Assembly: GCF_006376675.1 (NCBI RefSeq)
Contig: NZ_VEWK01000002.1
Location: forward strand, 1-64,000
Direction: 5' to 3'
Source of the DNA: Brucella pecoris
GTDB taxonomy: Bacteria; Pseudomonadota; Alphaproteobacteria; Rhizobiales; Rhizobiaceae
Length of the DNA stretch: 64,000 nucleotides
Made by a program: the position numbers and the translations under genes. Of the stretch, positions 14,762-22,451 are shown piece by piece. The stretch's first letter is position 1; each line of letters begins with the position of its first letter. The notes under the pieces are model-generated. The model did not search any database and had not been told where the DNA came from. It saw nothing but the letters and a program-made list of their open reading frames with translations.

Positions 14762-15622
14762 TTAAATGTCTCGACGAATACCGAGGAAGACTGGAAATCG
14801 TGGTGCCCCGTGAGTTCCGACGCCTTGAAATTTGAAGGTAACCTTCAGACCAATGAGGCTGTCACGTTCTGCCCAGAGCTGGTCACGCTGTGCCTGGCTG
14901 AAGCCAGTGCCGAGTTCAAAGCGGACGCCTTGCCATTCGCAGGCCAGCGCACCAAGGGTTCCCTTCGGAATCATGCCAGCCTTGTGGCTGGAGCGTTCGG
15001 TGTGGCCGAGTGCGTTGACGGTGGCTTCGTTGCCATTCTCCATCTGCTCGACGGTGCCGAGGATGACCGCCTCGTCGTCGGAGAACCGCTTGACCTTGAG
15101 AAGGATTCCTTCACGGGTGGTCGACCGGCCGAACTTATAGATGCTGTTCGGCTTGCGAAGCATCACGCCTTCCCACCCCTCTTCGTCAACGCAGCGCTGC
15201 TCGTATGCGTCAAGCTCCTCCAGCGAAGTGATCGTGTCAGGCAGGAGTGGAGACATATTCGAGTGATAGATCGCAGCCATGTCGATGATGCGCTTGCTGT
15301 AAGCTTCATCCGGCTCGGAGAATTTGTCGAAGGCAACCAATTTGAACTCGGGCTCGCCATCCTTCCGCATCACCTTGGATTGCACGGTGTTGAAGTCATC
15401 GCGCTTGCCGTCGGTGAAGGTGAGTATCTCACCGTCGAGTCCGACGAGGACCGGGCTGGATAAGATGGTGCGGATGTGCTCGTTCGGTATGGGTTTCAGC
15501 GACCGGGTCACCGCGCCATCCCGCATAATCAGGCAGCGGATACCGTCGATCTTCGGGGTGGCGTAGTAAGGAAATTTCAAAAGGGCGACGTCAGCCGTCG
15601 CCGCGAGAAGCGGCTTGAACAT
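14762..15622 (-). CDS. ATP-dependent DNA ligase
   Basis: 286 residues, the size of minimal phage ligases. Motif I TPKIDGIR places the nucleotidyl-accepting lysine at about residue 24. DGEIL, LVAFDKF, EGVMLRKP and ILLKVKRF are later nucleotidyltransferase motifs, and the OB-fold follows (LGALACEWQG, KVTFKFQG). It seals nicks after phage replication and recombination. The ATG at 15622 has CTGGAGA 6 bases upstream and a hairpin element before that. The six codons further upstream in the same frame are not needed. Confidence 0.88.
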   Translation of the reverse strand: MFKPLLAATADVALLKFPYYATPKIDGIRCLIMRDGAVTRSLKPIPNEHIRTILSSPVLVGLDGEILTFTDGKRDDFNTVQSKVMRKDGEPEFKLVAFDKFSEPDEAYSKRIIDMAAIYHSNMSPLLPDTITSLEELDAYEQRCVDEEGWEGVMLRKPNSIYKFGRSTTREGILLKVKRFSDDEAVILGTVEQMENGNEATVNALGHTERSSHKAGMIPKGTLGALACEWQGVRFELGTGFSQAQRDQLWAERDSLIGLKVTFKFQGVGTHGAPRFPVFLGIRRDI

Positions 15623-15638
15623 ATCGTTCTCCAGTGGG

Positions 15639-15650
15639 TGCAAAGTTGCG
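15639..15650 (-). repeat. Start-associated hairpin, copy 6
   Basis: On the minus strand CGCA-ACTT-TGCA, followed by CCCACTGGAGAACGAT and the ligase ATG. Confidence 0.5.
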
Positions 15651-15681
15651 GGTTAGTCCTTGGTGCATACAGCCTTGGCGG

Positions 15682-15780
15682 CTAATCGCTGTCTTCGCCG
15701 TCCATCCGGCATTCAGCAGTAAAGGCATCGATAGCATTCGCTGCCGATGCGGCGCGGTCTGCATTTGTAATGTCGGGCAT
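15682..15780 (-). CDS. Very small phage protein
   Basis: 32 residues (starts MPDITNADRAASAANAIDAF, ends MDGEDSD), acidic and helical. It has a strong CAGGAGA box 7 bases before the ATG and a perfect hairpin element upstream, the same arrangement as verified neighbours, which is the main reason to believe it. No function can be proposed. Confidence 0.5.
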   Translation of the reverse strand: MPDITNADRAASAANAIDAFTAECRMDGEDSD

Positions 15781-15782
15781 AG

Positions 15783-15983
15783 TCAATCTCCTGTGGTGCC
15801 ATGAATGGCGGGTTCATCTTCGAGGTCGACGGTCACCGCCTCGCCGTTGCCGTCGTGCTCGATGACCTTGTAGACATTGGCCGATGTATCCGGCCGGCGG
15901 ACGATCTCATGTGCCTGCCGAGCCGCGTCATGTGCGGTCTCGGCATCGATGTCGATCTCCCATGTGACGAGATAGCTAGGCAT
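15783..15983 (-). CDS. Small hypothetical phage protein
   Basis: 66 residues with a clear strand-helix-strand pattern: MPSYLVTWEIDIDAETAHDA, then ARQAHEIVRRPD and NVYKVIEHDG, VTVDLEDE. Similar short proteins occur widely in phage early regions. AAGGACA precedes the ATG, which lies 2 bases from the end of the upstream gene. The stop is 2 bases from the 32-residue gene's start. Function unknown. Confidence 0.6.
   Translation of the reverse strand: MPSYLVTWEIDIDAETAHDAARQAHEIVRRPDTSANVYKVIEHDGNGEAVTVDLEDEPAIHGTTGD
15798..15809 (-). repeat. Start-associated hairpin, copy 7
   Basis: On the minus strand GCCA-TTCA-TGGC, then ACCACAGGAGATTGACT and ATG 15780. It lies inside the 3' end of the preceding gene, so the element tolerates coding overlap. 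Confidence 0.65.
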
Positions 15984-15984
15984 G

Positions 15985-16296
15985 TCACTTGTCCTTCAGA
16001 AACTGGCGCAGATCGACGATCAGTTCCTCGTGCTCTTCCTGCACGGAATCCTCTTCGTCTTCCCACGCATTGAGATTGCGGCGCAGGAGATCCAGCATCA
16101 CTGTGGAGGCTGCGATCACCGGAGCATTCGATATGTGGCAGTAAGCAACGTGCTCGTAGTTGCCGTCCGCATCGCGAGGGGTGCAGATACCCACCCATTC
16201 TCGTGGCGTATTGGCATCGACCTTGAGCATGGTGCAGGCATGTTCGATGTCGAGCGGGCAGTCGTCGACCGCCCACGGTCCTTGTGTGTGGGGCAC
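15985..16296 (-). CDS. Hypothetical phage protein
   Basis: 103 residues, starting at GTG with GAAAGGATAA 6 bases upstream. It begins MPHTQGPWAVDD, a GPW opening seen in many small phage proteins, continues with YEHVAYCHISNAPVIAAS and an acidic helical tail (WEDEEDSVQEEHEELIVDL). No domain of known function. It is coupled to the next gene with one base between stop and ATG. Confidence 0.6.
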   Translation of the reverse strand: MPHTQGPWAVDDCPLDIEHACTMLKVDANTPREWVGICTPRDADGNYEHVAYCHISNAPVIAASTVMLDLLRRNLNAWEDEEDSVQEEHEELIVDLRQFLKDK

Positions 16297-16324
16297 GGAA
16301 TTATCCTTTCATGCCGGGTGGTGG

Positions 16325-16990
16325 TTAAAAATGGAACGCTTCGCTATCGATCATATCAGCTCGTGTAAGGCTGTCCGTGCCGGCGATCGGAGCGTCGATA
16401 GAAACGTTCTTGAAGTGGTCGAACTGACGGTTGTAGGCGGTCACTGCCGCTTTGACGGCTTCATTCAGCTTATTGAGCTCGACCCTGTTCCTGAGAGCCA
16501 TTTCCATAACCGCCGCGATCACGTCCATCTTTGCGGATGGGTCGAGATAGCCGGGGACCATCGGGCGGATAAGCGCTCGCAATTCGTTTGGCTTCTCCCG
16601 CGCCATCTTCAAAGACTTGTTGCGGTAGTATCGGCGCATTCTTATTGCCCGCTCTATTTCTGGCGCTCGTTTTTCGTTAGTATATATTCCGGTGCGCGCT
16701 CTACTTTCGCGGCGAAGCTGCCTCGCCCTTTCAAGTAGTACGGGATCGTCCCTTATTTTATCCTGCTTTCGCTTGTCTATTTCCTTAGCCTTTTTAGGGT
16801 TTTTCTTTCGCCATTGGCGGACATACTCGCGTTTATATTCGCGGTACTTCTCCCGGTTATCCTCGCGCCATTTACGCTTGTATTCGCGCAATTCGTTCTT
16901 GAGCCGCTCAACCTCGTCCAGCGCTTCTTCCGGGTCCATCTGCAGGATGCGATCAAAGTCTGCTCTCTTCATCCATTTCGGACACTTCAT
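16325..16990 (-). CDS. Highly charged basic coiled-coil protein
   Basis: 221 residues. Residues 10-110 are dominated by Lys, Arg and Glu in long helices (REYKRKWREDNREKYREYKR), a pattern of single long basic helices that bind nucleic acid. The C-terminal half is more ordinary (VIAAVMEMALRNRVELNKLN). No family assigned. The start at 16990 is taken because AGAGA lies 6 bases upstream and the hairpin covers the alternative ATG at 17011. Confidence 0.55.
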   Translation of the reverse strand: MKCPKWMKRADFDRILQMDPEEALDEVERLKNELREYKRKWREDNREKYREYKREYVRQWRKKNPKKAKEIDKRKQDKIRDDPVLLERARQLRRESRARTGIYTNEKRAPEIERAIRMRRYYRNKSLKMAREKPNELRALIRPMVPGYLDPSAKMDVIAAVMEMALRNRVELNKLNEAVKAAVTAYNRQFDHFKNVSIDAPIAGTDSLTRADMIDSEAFHF

Positions 16991-17006
16991 CTTTAATCTC
17001 TTTTCT

Positions 17007-17018
17007 GCCATGCGCGGC
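17007..17018 (-). repeat. Start-associated hairpin, copy 8
   Basis: On the minus strand GCCG-CGCA-TGGC, a four-pair stem if one G-U pair is allowed; then AGAAAAGAGATTAAAG and ATG 16990. Confidence 0.45.
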
Positions 17019-17031
17019 GGGGTGGTCGGGT

Positions 17032-18183
17032 TTATATGCTTATGTTGATACACTCACCGAAGGGGACCGACAGAGAACCGAAGTCACGGTTGCGACCATA
17101 AACGCCCCACAGAACAGGGTGCGGAGGCTCATCACCGAAATCACCGACGTATAAATCGCTGAGGTAAATCGTGGCCTTTGCGTCCGGGTACTCTGCATTG
17201 ATGAGGCGGAACGTATCGCTAAAGGCAGTACCGCCACCGCCCTTGGGGTGAAGGACCAGCTCGTCGCCGGTCTCAAACTCCTCGACATGGTTCACTGTGG
17301 CGTCGGCATAGATGACGGTGAGCCGGTCAACTGCGCCCTCTCCGAAGGCCCCGTTAATCTCAGCGGCAAAGTCACGGAGGATCTCATCATCGATCGAACC
17401 GGAAGTGTCGACCGCAATCACGATGTGACTGACGCCATCAGCAATAGTGCCGGGCGTAACGAGACCGAGCGGCAGAAGACGACGGTTCGGCTTCGCCCAG
17501 GAAAAGTCACGGGTGCTGGACTCGTCGATGAAGCGGCGGAGAACAGCCCGCCAGTCGACCTTCGGCATGAGCAGCTCGTCGATGATACGCTGCACGCCAG
17601 CCGGAAGTTTACCAGCCTGCGCAGCCTTGGCGGTCATGGCAGCCTGCCTGATCTGCGTTTGCATCTCGGCACGCAGCTCGGCCTTGGCTGCCTCGTCGTG
17701 CTGTGCGCAGCCATCCATCGTTCCACCGCAACCACCGGTATCGCCCTGCCCTTCAGCGGAGTCGTCGCCGTTGTTCTCGTCGTCGAGGATACGGTAGATC
17801 TCCTCGGCTGAAAGACCGGTGAAGCGCGCCTCGAGCAGGCCGCGCTCTGGCATCTTGCCGACCTTGCATTCGACCAGCTCGCCGTTAATGGCGTAGTCGC
17901 AGGCATCGTTCCAGCGGCCGGGCTTACGGGACTGGCGTCGGATGTGATGCTCCAGGGCGTTGTGCATGACCTCATGGGCCAGCACGAAAACCAGCTCGTC
18001 CTTCTTCAGCTCATCGACGAAGGGCGGGTGGTAGAAGAGATGACGGCCGTCTGTCGCCATCGTATCGACCTTTTTCGGGTCATCCACCTGCACCTTCTTG
18101 AGTTGGAGCATGAGGACGCCAAAGAATGGGTGGTCCCACAGCAGCGCCGTCTGAGCGGCGAGGATCTTGTCTTCGGTTTTCAT
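17032..18183 (-). CDS. Metallopeptidase-like / von Willebrand A protein (DUF2201 type)
   Basis: 383 residues. The N-terminal domain contains LVFVLAHEVMHNALEHH, an HExxH zinc-binding motif with a third His nearby, as in putative metallopeptidases paired with VWA domains. A linker with four Cys (GGCGGTMDGCAQHDE) follows. The C-terminal VWA-like domain has VIAVDTSGSIDDE, an intact DxSxS metal-ion site. Proteins of this family act with a MoxR ATPase, which lies three genes upstream here. A chaperone-like remodelling or protease role is known only in outline. ACACGGAGG precedes the ATG. Confidence 0.75.
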   Translation of the reverse strand: MKTEDKILAAQTALLWDHPFFGVLMLQLKKVQVDDPKKVDTMATDGRHLFYHPPFVDELKKDELVFVLAHEVMHNALEHHIRRQSRKPGRWNDACDYAINGELVECKVGKMPERGLLEARFTGLSAEEIYRILDDENNGDDSAEGQGDTGGCGGTMDGCAQHDEAAKAELRAEMQTQIRQAAMTAKAAQAGKLPAGVQRIIDELLMPKVDWRAVLRRFIDESSTRDFSWAKPNRRLLPLGLVTPGTIADGVSHIVIAVDTSGSIDDEILRDFAAEINGAFGEGAVDRLTVIYADATVNHVEEFETGDELVLHPKGGGGTAFSDTFRLINAEYPDAKATIYLSDLYVGDFGDEPPHPVLWGVYGRNRDFGSLSVPFGECINISI

Positions 18184-18198
18184 GTTGGCCTCCGTGTA

Positions 18199-18492
18199 TC
18201 AGAATGGAATGTCATCCGGGTCGACGCCCTGATCGAGAGTGGATCTCATGCACGCAGCCACTTCGTCTGCATGCAGTGTCGCCTTGAACGCCTGCAGGAG
18301 TTCGTCATCTTCGATCGGGATGAAGGGCACGATCTGCTTTCGAGACAGCATGAACCGCCGCTCCTGCTTGATGAACGAAAGGTAGTAAAGGTGGGTGTTG
18401 AGAACGGTTTCGGGAAGCGGAGCAAAGCTCCAGCGATTGTCAGCGTGGTCGCTCTTCCTGAAGTTGTTCATGATGACGTCGGTAGTCAGCAC
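18199..18492 (-). CDS. Hypothetical phage protein
   Basis: 97 residues, GTG start with AGGAGA 7 bases upstream. It contains LYYLSFIKQERRFMLSRKQI and an acidic end DQGVDPDDIPF, typical of phage proteins with no known domain. It lies between the VWA/metallopeptidase gene and the paralogue pair, all in one leftward operon. Confidence 0.55.
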   Translation of the reverse strand: MLTTDVIMNNFRKSDHADNRWSFAPLPETVLNTHLYYLSFIKQERRFMLSRKQIVPFIPIEDDELLQAFKATLHADEVAACMRSTLDQGVDPDDIPF

Positions 18493-18495
18493 GAT

Positions 18496-18873
18496 TCATC
18501 TCCTTGCGATTACCAGCGCGGTCGCCCTGGCAATATCCTCTGGTGAGAGTTTCGATTTCAGGATGCTGGTGATGGTGCCCTCCATGACTGGAGAGTCGTC
18601 GAGCCAGGCGTCGGGGTGAGCAGTCTCACAATTGACACCCGGATCTATCTTTTGGGCGATCAATGCCTTTCGGCTGCGGCCAATCAAGCCGCCGCTGCTG
18701 GTATTGTTGTTGACCCGATAAGTTCGCTTGCGAGGGTCAAAGACCAATGTCCAGTGTGCTGTCGTCTTGTCGTCCTTGATGCCGATGAAATGCCATCGCA
18801 GCTCCTCAGCCTGCGTGCCCGGATGGATGTGTTCAGGGTGGAAGGGACCGAAGACCCTGCGAATGATGGCCAT
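18496..18873 (-). CDS. Phage paralogue family protein, member B
   Basis: 125 residues. It begins AIIRRVFGPF and ends SKLSPEDIARATALVIARR. The beginning and end match its upstream neighbour (member A), with a longer middle (KALIAQKIDPGVNCETAH). It contains a W-x-F-x-G stretch and an R-T-Y-R-V strand shared by the family. ATG 18873 gives a TGATG overlap with the stop of member A, indicating tandem duplication and coupling. The function is unknown. Confidence 0.6.
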   Translation of the reverse strand: MAIIRRVFGPFHPEHIHPGTQAEELRWHFIGIKDDKTTAHWTLVFDPRKRTYRVNNNTSSGGLIGRSRKALIAQKIDPGVNCETAHPDAWLDDSPVMEGTITSILKSKLSPEDIARATALVIARR

Positions 18874-19208
18874 CACCCTCTCCTGTATTGGATAGCCAGC
18901 GCCGTAGCCCGAGCAATTTGCTCTGGTGAAAGCTTGGCCTTCAGCATGTCAGTCACGCGGCCAGAACTGACTTCCGACCGCGCTGCTTCGGGGAGGCTGA
19001 ACAAGTCTTTATGGCTTATGGAAGCGGCATACTTTGCTGCCTGCTTGTTTTTGATGACGCGGCACGTATAGCGCCGCGTATCGAATTGAAACCGGAGAGA
19101 CCACGCCGTGAACTCCCCGTCCGCTCGGACGCCGGAGAAGAACCAAGTGATGCGCGAGGTCTGTTCTTCCGTCTTGTAAGGGCCGAAGATGGCGCGGATT
19201 TCTGCCAT
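18873..19208 (-). CDS. Phage paralogue family protein, member A
   Basis: 111 residues. AEIRAIFGPY opens the protein, ITWFFSGVRADG and YTCRVIKNKQ form the core, and KLSPEQIARATALAIQYRRG closes it. The closing segment is nearly the same as in member B (KLSPEDIARATALVIARR). A third, more distant member lies beyond the MoxR ATPase gene. The closing helix recalls short helix-turn-helix or tetramerisation motifs, but no function is known. Confidence 0.6.
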   Translation of the reverse strand: MAEIRAIFGPYKTEEQTSRITWFFSGVRADGEFTAWSLRFQFDTRRYTCRVIKNKQAAKYAASISHKDLFSLPEAARSEVSSGRVTDMLKAKLSPEQIARATALAIQYRRG

Positions 19209-19212
19209 GGCA

Positions 19213-20214
19213 TCAGCCTAGAGTGACGTCTTGGTTTCTCATGGCCCACGAAGTGAACGTCTGCGTATGGCTGAGCTTCGGTTCACGGCGCACGGCATCG
19301 ACACACATCATGATTTCAAACTCACGAGGCAGGCGCTGCATGTAAGCCATGCCGTTGTCGAAAGACCGCTCATCAACCTTACGGGCAAGGCCAGACGAGA
19401 TTGCAAAGCGGGCTGCCGGGTCTTCCGGAACAGGCGCGCTGTTCGGATTGGCGAGTACCAGATCTAGCGAAGGCAAGTTCTGGTAAACACGAAGGAATCC
19501 TTCAAGTTCAGCCGCCGCGCCTTCACCAACGATAGCGGATACACCCTGCAGGCGGAGTGCCGTCGGAAGATTCAGGATCTTCGCCGCCTGTTCCCACGAA
19601 CGGGGCGTTGGGAACGCACGCTCATCATTCTTCGGCATCGAATGGATCAGTGCCGGACGGAACCGAAGGAAGGCAATGAGCTGCGGATCAACGCCGATCT
19701 CGTTGAAGTATTCGACGTGGACATTGTCATGTCCGGCGCTCGTATCTGCATCGACGTCGATGTGAGCGAAGCGGTTAGCGAGAGCGGTAGGCATACGCTG
19801 TGCCGCAGCACGGTCAGCCTGACGATTGCCAGCCGCAACCACGCGCCAGCCCTTGGGCAGTACGTAGTCGCCGACCTTGCGGTCAAGGACCAGGCCGAAC
19901 ATTGCCGCCATCATCGAAGGTGGTGCGGCGTTCAGCTCGTCGAGGAACAAGATGCCTTCCTCACCGTCACGTTCGGTCTGCGGGAACTCGTCCGGCACTT
20001 TCCAGCGGGTGGTCTCGCCGGAAATATCAGGCAGGCCCATCAACGCCACCGAGTCACGGGTCGAAGCGCGGAAGTCTACCATTCCCCATTTGCGCTCGGT
20101 CACAATCTGGCGCAGCGAAGCGGACTTGCCGACGCCGGGAGGGCCCCACATGAATGCCGGGATGTCGGCGTCAATGAAGTGGTTGAGCAGAGTCGTTGCG
20201 GACTTGAGGTTCAT
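19213..20214 (-). CDS. MoxR-family AAA+ ATPase
   Basis: 333 residues, a full-length MoxR/CbbQ-like protein. Walker A reads WGPPGVGKSA at about 22-31, Walker B ILFLDELNAAPP at about 90, sensor 1 VVAAGNRQADRAA, and an arginine-finger region ALANRFAHIDVD. In this family the ATPase remodels partner proteins through a VWA-domain subunit. Here the partners would be the metallopeptidase-VWA protein at 17,032 and the DUF3150 protein at 21,178. ACGGAGA and a perfect hairpin element precede the ATG. Confidence 0.88.
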   Translation of the reverse strand: MNLKSATTLLNHFIDADIPAFMWGPPGVGKSASLRQIVTERKWGMVDFRASTRDSVALMGLPDISGETTRWKVPDEFPQTERDGEEGILFLDELNAAPPSMMAAMFGLVLDRKVGDYVLPKGWRVVAAGNRQADRAAAQRMPTALANRFAHIDVDADTSAGHDNVHVEYFNEIGVDPQLIAFLRFRPALIHSMPKNDERAFPTPRSWEQAAKILNLPTALRLQGVSAIVGEGAAAELEGFLRVYQNLPSLDLVLANPNSAPVPEDPAARFAISSGLARKVDERSFDNGMAYMQRLPREFEIMMCVDAVRREPKLSHTQTFTSWAMRNQDVTLG

Positions 20215-20603
20215 AGAAGGTCTCCGTGTTTGCCATATCTGGCGAGGTTGGGAAGCCCACCGAAGCGTGACAGCCTGACCGCATCAGCAAGATCTTCACC
20301 TTGCAGAAGTGAGGCCATCGCATCAGCGAGCGTGTCACGCTCAAAGCGTGGGAAAGGTGTGAGGTTGTATGGCGACAGGTCGTTGGGCGGTAAGTAGTTG
20401 TTGAAGTTCGACCGGTATCTCGGAGCCACTTCACCGAAGTAGCCGCGATACCGTGCTCTTGGTCTAGTGTTCGGCGGGCGGTCGAAGGTCAGCTCGTAAC
20501 GGCGAGTTCCCAGACCGTCATCGAGGACAAGAACAAACCAGAATTTCAGGTGGTATTCTGTGATCTGTCGTGCATACGGGCCGTACATTACGCCGGTCGG
20601 CAT
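20211..20603 (-). CDS. Phage paralogue family protein, distant member C
   Basis: 130 residues. It shares with members A and B the opening (GVMYGPY), an aromatic core HLKFWFVLVLDDG, a YELTFD strand with Arg-rich continuation, and a closing helix with LQGEDLADAVRLSRFGG. It has a Asn/Pro-rich central insert (NFNNYLPPNDLSPYNLTPF). Similarity is visible only as a pattern. It is coupled to the MoxR gene by a 4-base overlap. Confidence 0.5.
   Translation of the reverse strand: MPTGVMYGPYARQITEYHLKFWFVLVLDDGLGTRRYELTFDRPPNTRPRARYRGYFGEVAPRYRSNFNNYLPPNDLSPYNLTPFPRFERDTLADAMASLLQGEDLADAVRLSRFGGLPNLARYGKHGDLL
20232..20243 (-). repeat. Start-associated hairpin, copy 9
   Basis: On the minus strand GCCA-GATA-TGGC, then AAACACGGAGACCTTCT and the MoxR ATG. 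It lies within the last codons of member C. Confidence 0.7.
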
Positions 20604-20607
20604 GTGT

Positions 20608-20787
20608 TCACTCTATCCAATGTGGTTCGGAGCCTGCCTTGATTTCAGATACCGCCCAACAATGCAGGTTGCCGATCTTTTGCAGCTTTGCTGCTTCGGC
20701 GTCTGCCTGTTTCCGTGTCTCGGCGACGATCCAATGATCTTCGATGTTGTTGCCGCCGTGATTGATGGACCAAGCTACGATGAACAT
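20608..20787 (-). CDS. Small hypothetical phage protein
   Basis: 59 residues, starting MFIVAWSINHGGNN and ending GSEPHWIE, with DHWIVAETRKQADAEAAK in the middle: a strand-helix-strand outline. ATG 20787 has AAAGGAAA 5 bases upstream; longer upstream frames are only antisense. Function unknown. Confidence 0.6.
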   Translation of the reverse strand: MFIVAWSINHGGNNIEDHWIVAETRKQADAEAAKLQKIGNLHCWAVSEIKAGSEPHWIE

Positions 20788-20801
20788 GGCATTTCCTTTC
20801 T

Positions 20802-20813
20802 CGCATGATTGCG
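20802..20813 (-). repeat. Start-associated hairpin, copy 10
   Basis: On the minus strand CGCA-ATCA-TGCG, then AGAAAGGAAATGCC and ATG 20787. Confidence 0.7.
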
Positions 20814-20818
20814 GGTGG

Positions 20819-21181
20819 TTATTTCCACACCTGATAGTCCGGGAAGAGAACGGCGGGACCGCATATAAATGGCAGGTTCGAGAATGACGGTTCCCACCCA
20901 TTGGACAACACATTGTTGCGGTAAATCTCGGTCGCCCGGATGTTTCGGATGTGACGGTCGTTGATCGAACTGGTCTCGCCGACGAACATATCGCGGTACT
21001 CGCCCCGATAGAGCACGTTCACGCGCTCTATCGGTTCGTCGAAGAACGTCCGCACATGCTCCAATAGTTTGGCACGGGGAACTACCGTGGCGCGCGCAAC
21101 CGTAAACCGTTCCTCTTTGATGTCGCCGAGTACCGGGATGAGGAGAAATCGAACAGGCGATGGGTGATTGCGTTCACTCAT
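20819..21181 (-). CDS. Hypothetical phage protein
   Basis: 120 residues, beginning MSERNHPSPVRFLLIPVLGD, with FTVARATVVPRAKLLEHV and VNVLYRGEYRDMFVGETSS, then HIRNIRATEIYRNN. It is mixed alpha/beta with no recognised catalytic motif. Its ATG overlaps the end of the DUF3150 gene by 4 bases, so it may be part of the same module. Confidence 0.55.
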   Translation of the reverse strand: MSERNHPSPVRFLLIPVLGDIKEERFTVARATVVPRAKLLEHVRTFFDEPIERVNVLYRGEYRDMFVGETSSINDRHIRNIRATEIYRNNVLSNGWEPSFSNLPFICGPAVLFPDYQVWK

Positions 21182-22083
21182 GCGAGAAAGTCCGACACGC
21201 TGTCGAGGATCTTCTGAGCCTCATCGGCCACGTCGCGGCGGATCGCTGGCCTATCGCGCAGAGTCGAGGCATCGTGCTCGGCCAGTGGCTTGAGCCGTTC
21301 GACCATGGCGGAAAGCTCACGGTCGCCAGTGATGTTCAATGCTGGCAGGATGCTAATCAGATCGCGCACATTCTCGACAAGGCTGTCGCGAAACACGCCT
21401 TCCGTCTTGTCACCCGGACGACCGGCTGGCTTGTAGGCGTTGAGACGCTCGACCATGCGGCCGGTGACGTCTGCCACGCGGCGGTAAACATCGCGCACCG
21501 CTTCCGTGGTGGCGTCGGAGACTTGCTGCTCGATTTCCTCGCGGATGCGGTCTGCCTGGGATTCAGACATCTGGACGCGGAAGTCTTCCGAGGTGGGGAC
21601 CGGAAGAACCTTGCAGGCAACGCCGAACTTGCTGCGCAAGATGTGAGCGTCCGGGTAGTCGTCGTCCTTGAACATGCCGTTCAGGCGGACACGGGCATCG
21701 GCCACATATTGCGGGTAGTCGGCGAGGAATTTGTCGACGGCCCGGTCGAACTTGGCGACCTGACCACGCACCCATGACATATGCTGCAAGTATGCATCGC
21801 TCGCCATGATGCGACTGCCGTTGTCCATCCATGGCAATGTGCGCTTGAGGAAGTCCGAGCGGGTTTCGCCGACGATGGATACGATTTCCGCCAATGCCTC
21901 CTTCGGGAGGAGCAGCTTGTTGTAGCGGCCAGCGTCGGCGGCAGCGCCGTGGTTCTGGTTGACCTCGTCGGTGATCTGCCGGTCAAGGCGACGGCCTGAC
22001 CATTGCGAGATGGACAGGGAAACGATCATCGCGCGGCTGGCGAGGACCGAGGAAACGGATTGAGGATTGGTCATGATATTCAC
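21178..22083 (-). CDS. DUF3150-like phage protein
   Basis: 301 residues, starting at GTG 22083 with ACGGAGA 5 bases upstream and a hairpin element before that. It is largely helical. RAMIVSLSISQWSGRRLDRQ opens the family pattern, followed by YNKLLLPKEALAEIVSIVGE and the acidic EEIEQQVSDATTEAVRDVYR. DUF3150 genes are repeatedly found beside MoxR/CobS-type ATPases and VWA/CobT-like proteins in phages and plasmids, and the same three lie here within 5 kb. The biochemical role is not known. Confidence 0.65.
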   Translation of the reverse strand: MNIMTNPQSVSSVLASRAMIVSLSISQWSGRRLDRQITDEVNQNHGAAADAGRYNKLLLPKEALAEIVSIVGETRSDFLKRTLPWMDNGSRIMASDAYLQHMSWVRGQVAKFDRAVDKFLADYPQYVADARVRLNGMFKDDDYPDAHILRSKFGVACKVLPVPTSEDFRVQMSESQADRIREEIEQQVSDATTEAVRDVYRRVADVTGRMVERLNAYKPAGRPGDKTEGVFRDSLVENVRDLISILPALNITGDRELSAMVERLKPLAEHDASTLRDRPAIRRDVADEAQKILDSVSDFLA

Positions 22084-22101
22084 GGGAGTCTCCGTTGTGG
22101 T

Positions 22102-22113
22102 GCCATAGTTGGC
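22102..22113 (-). repeat. Start-associated hairpin, copy 11
   Basis: On the minus strand GCCA-ACTA-TGGC, then ACCACAACGGAGACTCCC and GTG 22083. Confidence 0.7.
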
Positions 22114-22124
22114 GGAAATGTGGA

Positions 22125-22451
22125 TTATGGTTCGAGGATTGCGCCTTTGGTAACCGCGAAAATGTCCTGTCGGAGGCGCTGCATCGCACGGTAGTTTGTG
22201 TCGCGACGGCTCTCGAAATGGAACGCTGATCGGCGAGTGTCGATTTCTTTGACGCCGGTCGTAATGCATGGATATGCGCGGCCAGCATCTGGTCCGGTCA
22301 TAATTCGGGACATGCAGCGGCAGTCTAGATCCCGGTCAAGGGCGTAGCCAAGCGCACGGTAGCGGTTTTCCATCTCTGCGACCGAAACGCGCTCGCAGCC
22401 AATGGCTAGGCGGTGAATAATCTCGGCCTGCAATGCGGGATCAGTCGTCAT
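22125..22451 (-). CDS. Hypothetical phage protein
   Basis: 108 residues with three Cys (CERVSVAEMENRYRALGY, then DLDCRCMSRIM and YPCITTG). The C-terminal part is Arg-rich and helical. A metal-binding role is possible but unsupported. It overlaps its upstream neighbour by 11 bases. Function unknown. Confidence 0.55.
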   Translation of the reverse strand: MTTDPALQAEIIHRLAIGCERVSVAEMENRYRALGYALDRDLDCRCMSRIMTGPDAGRAYPCITTGVKEIDTRRSAFHFESRRDTNYRAMQRLRQDIFAVTKGAILEP

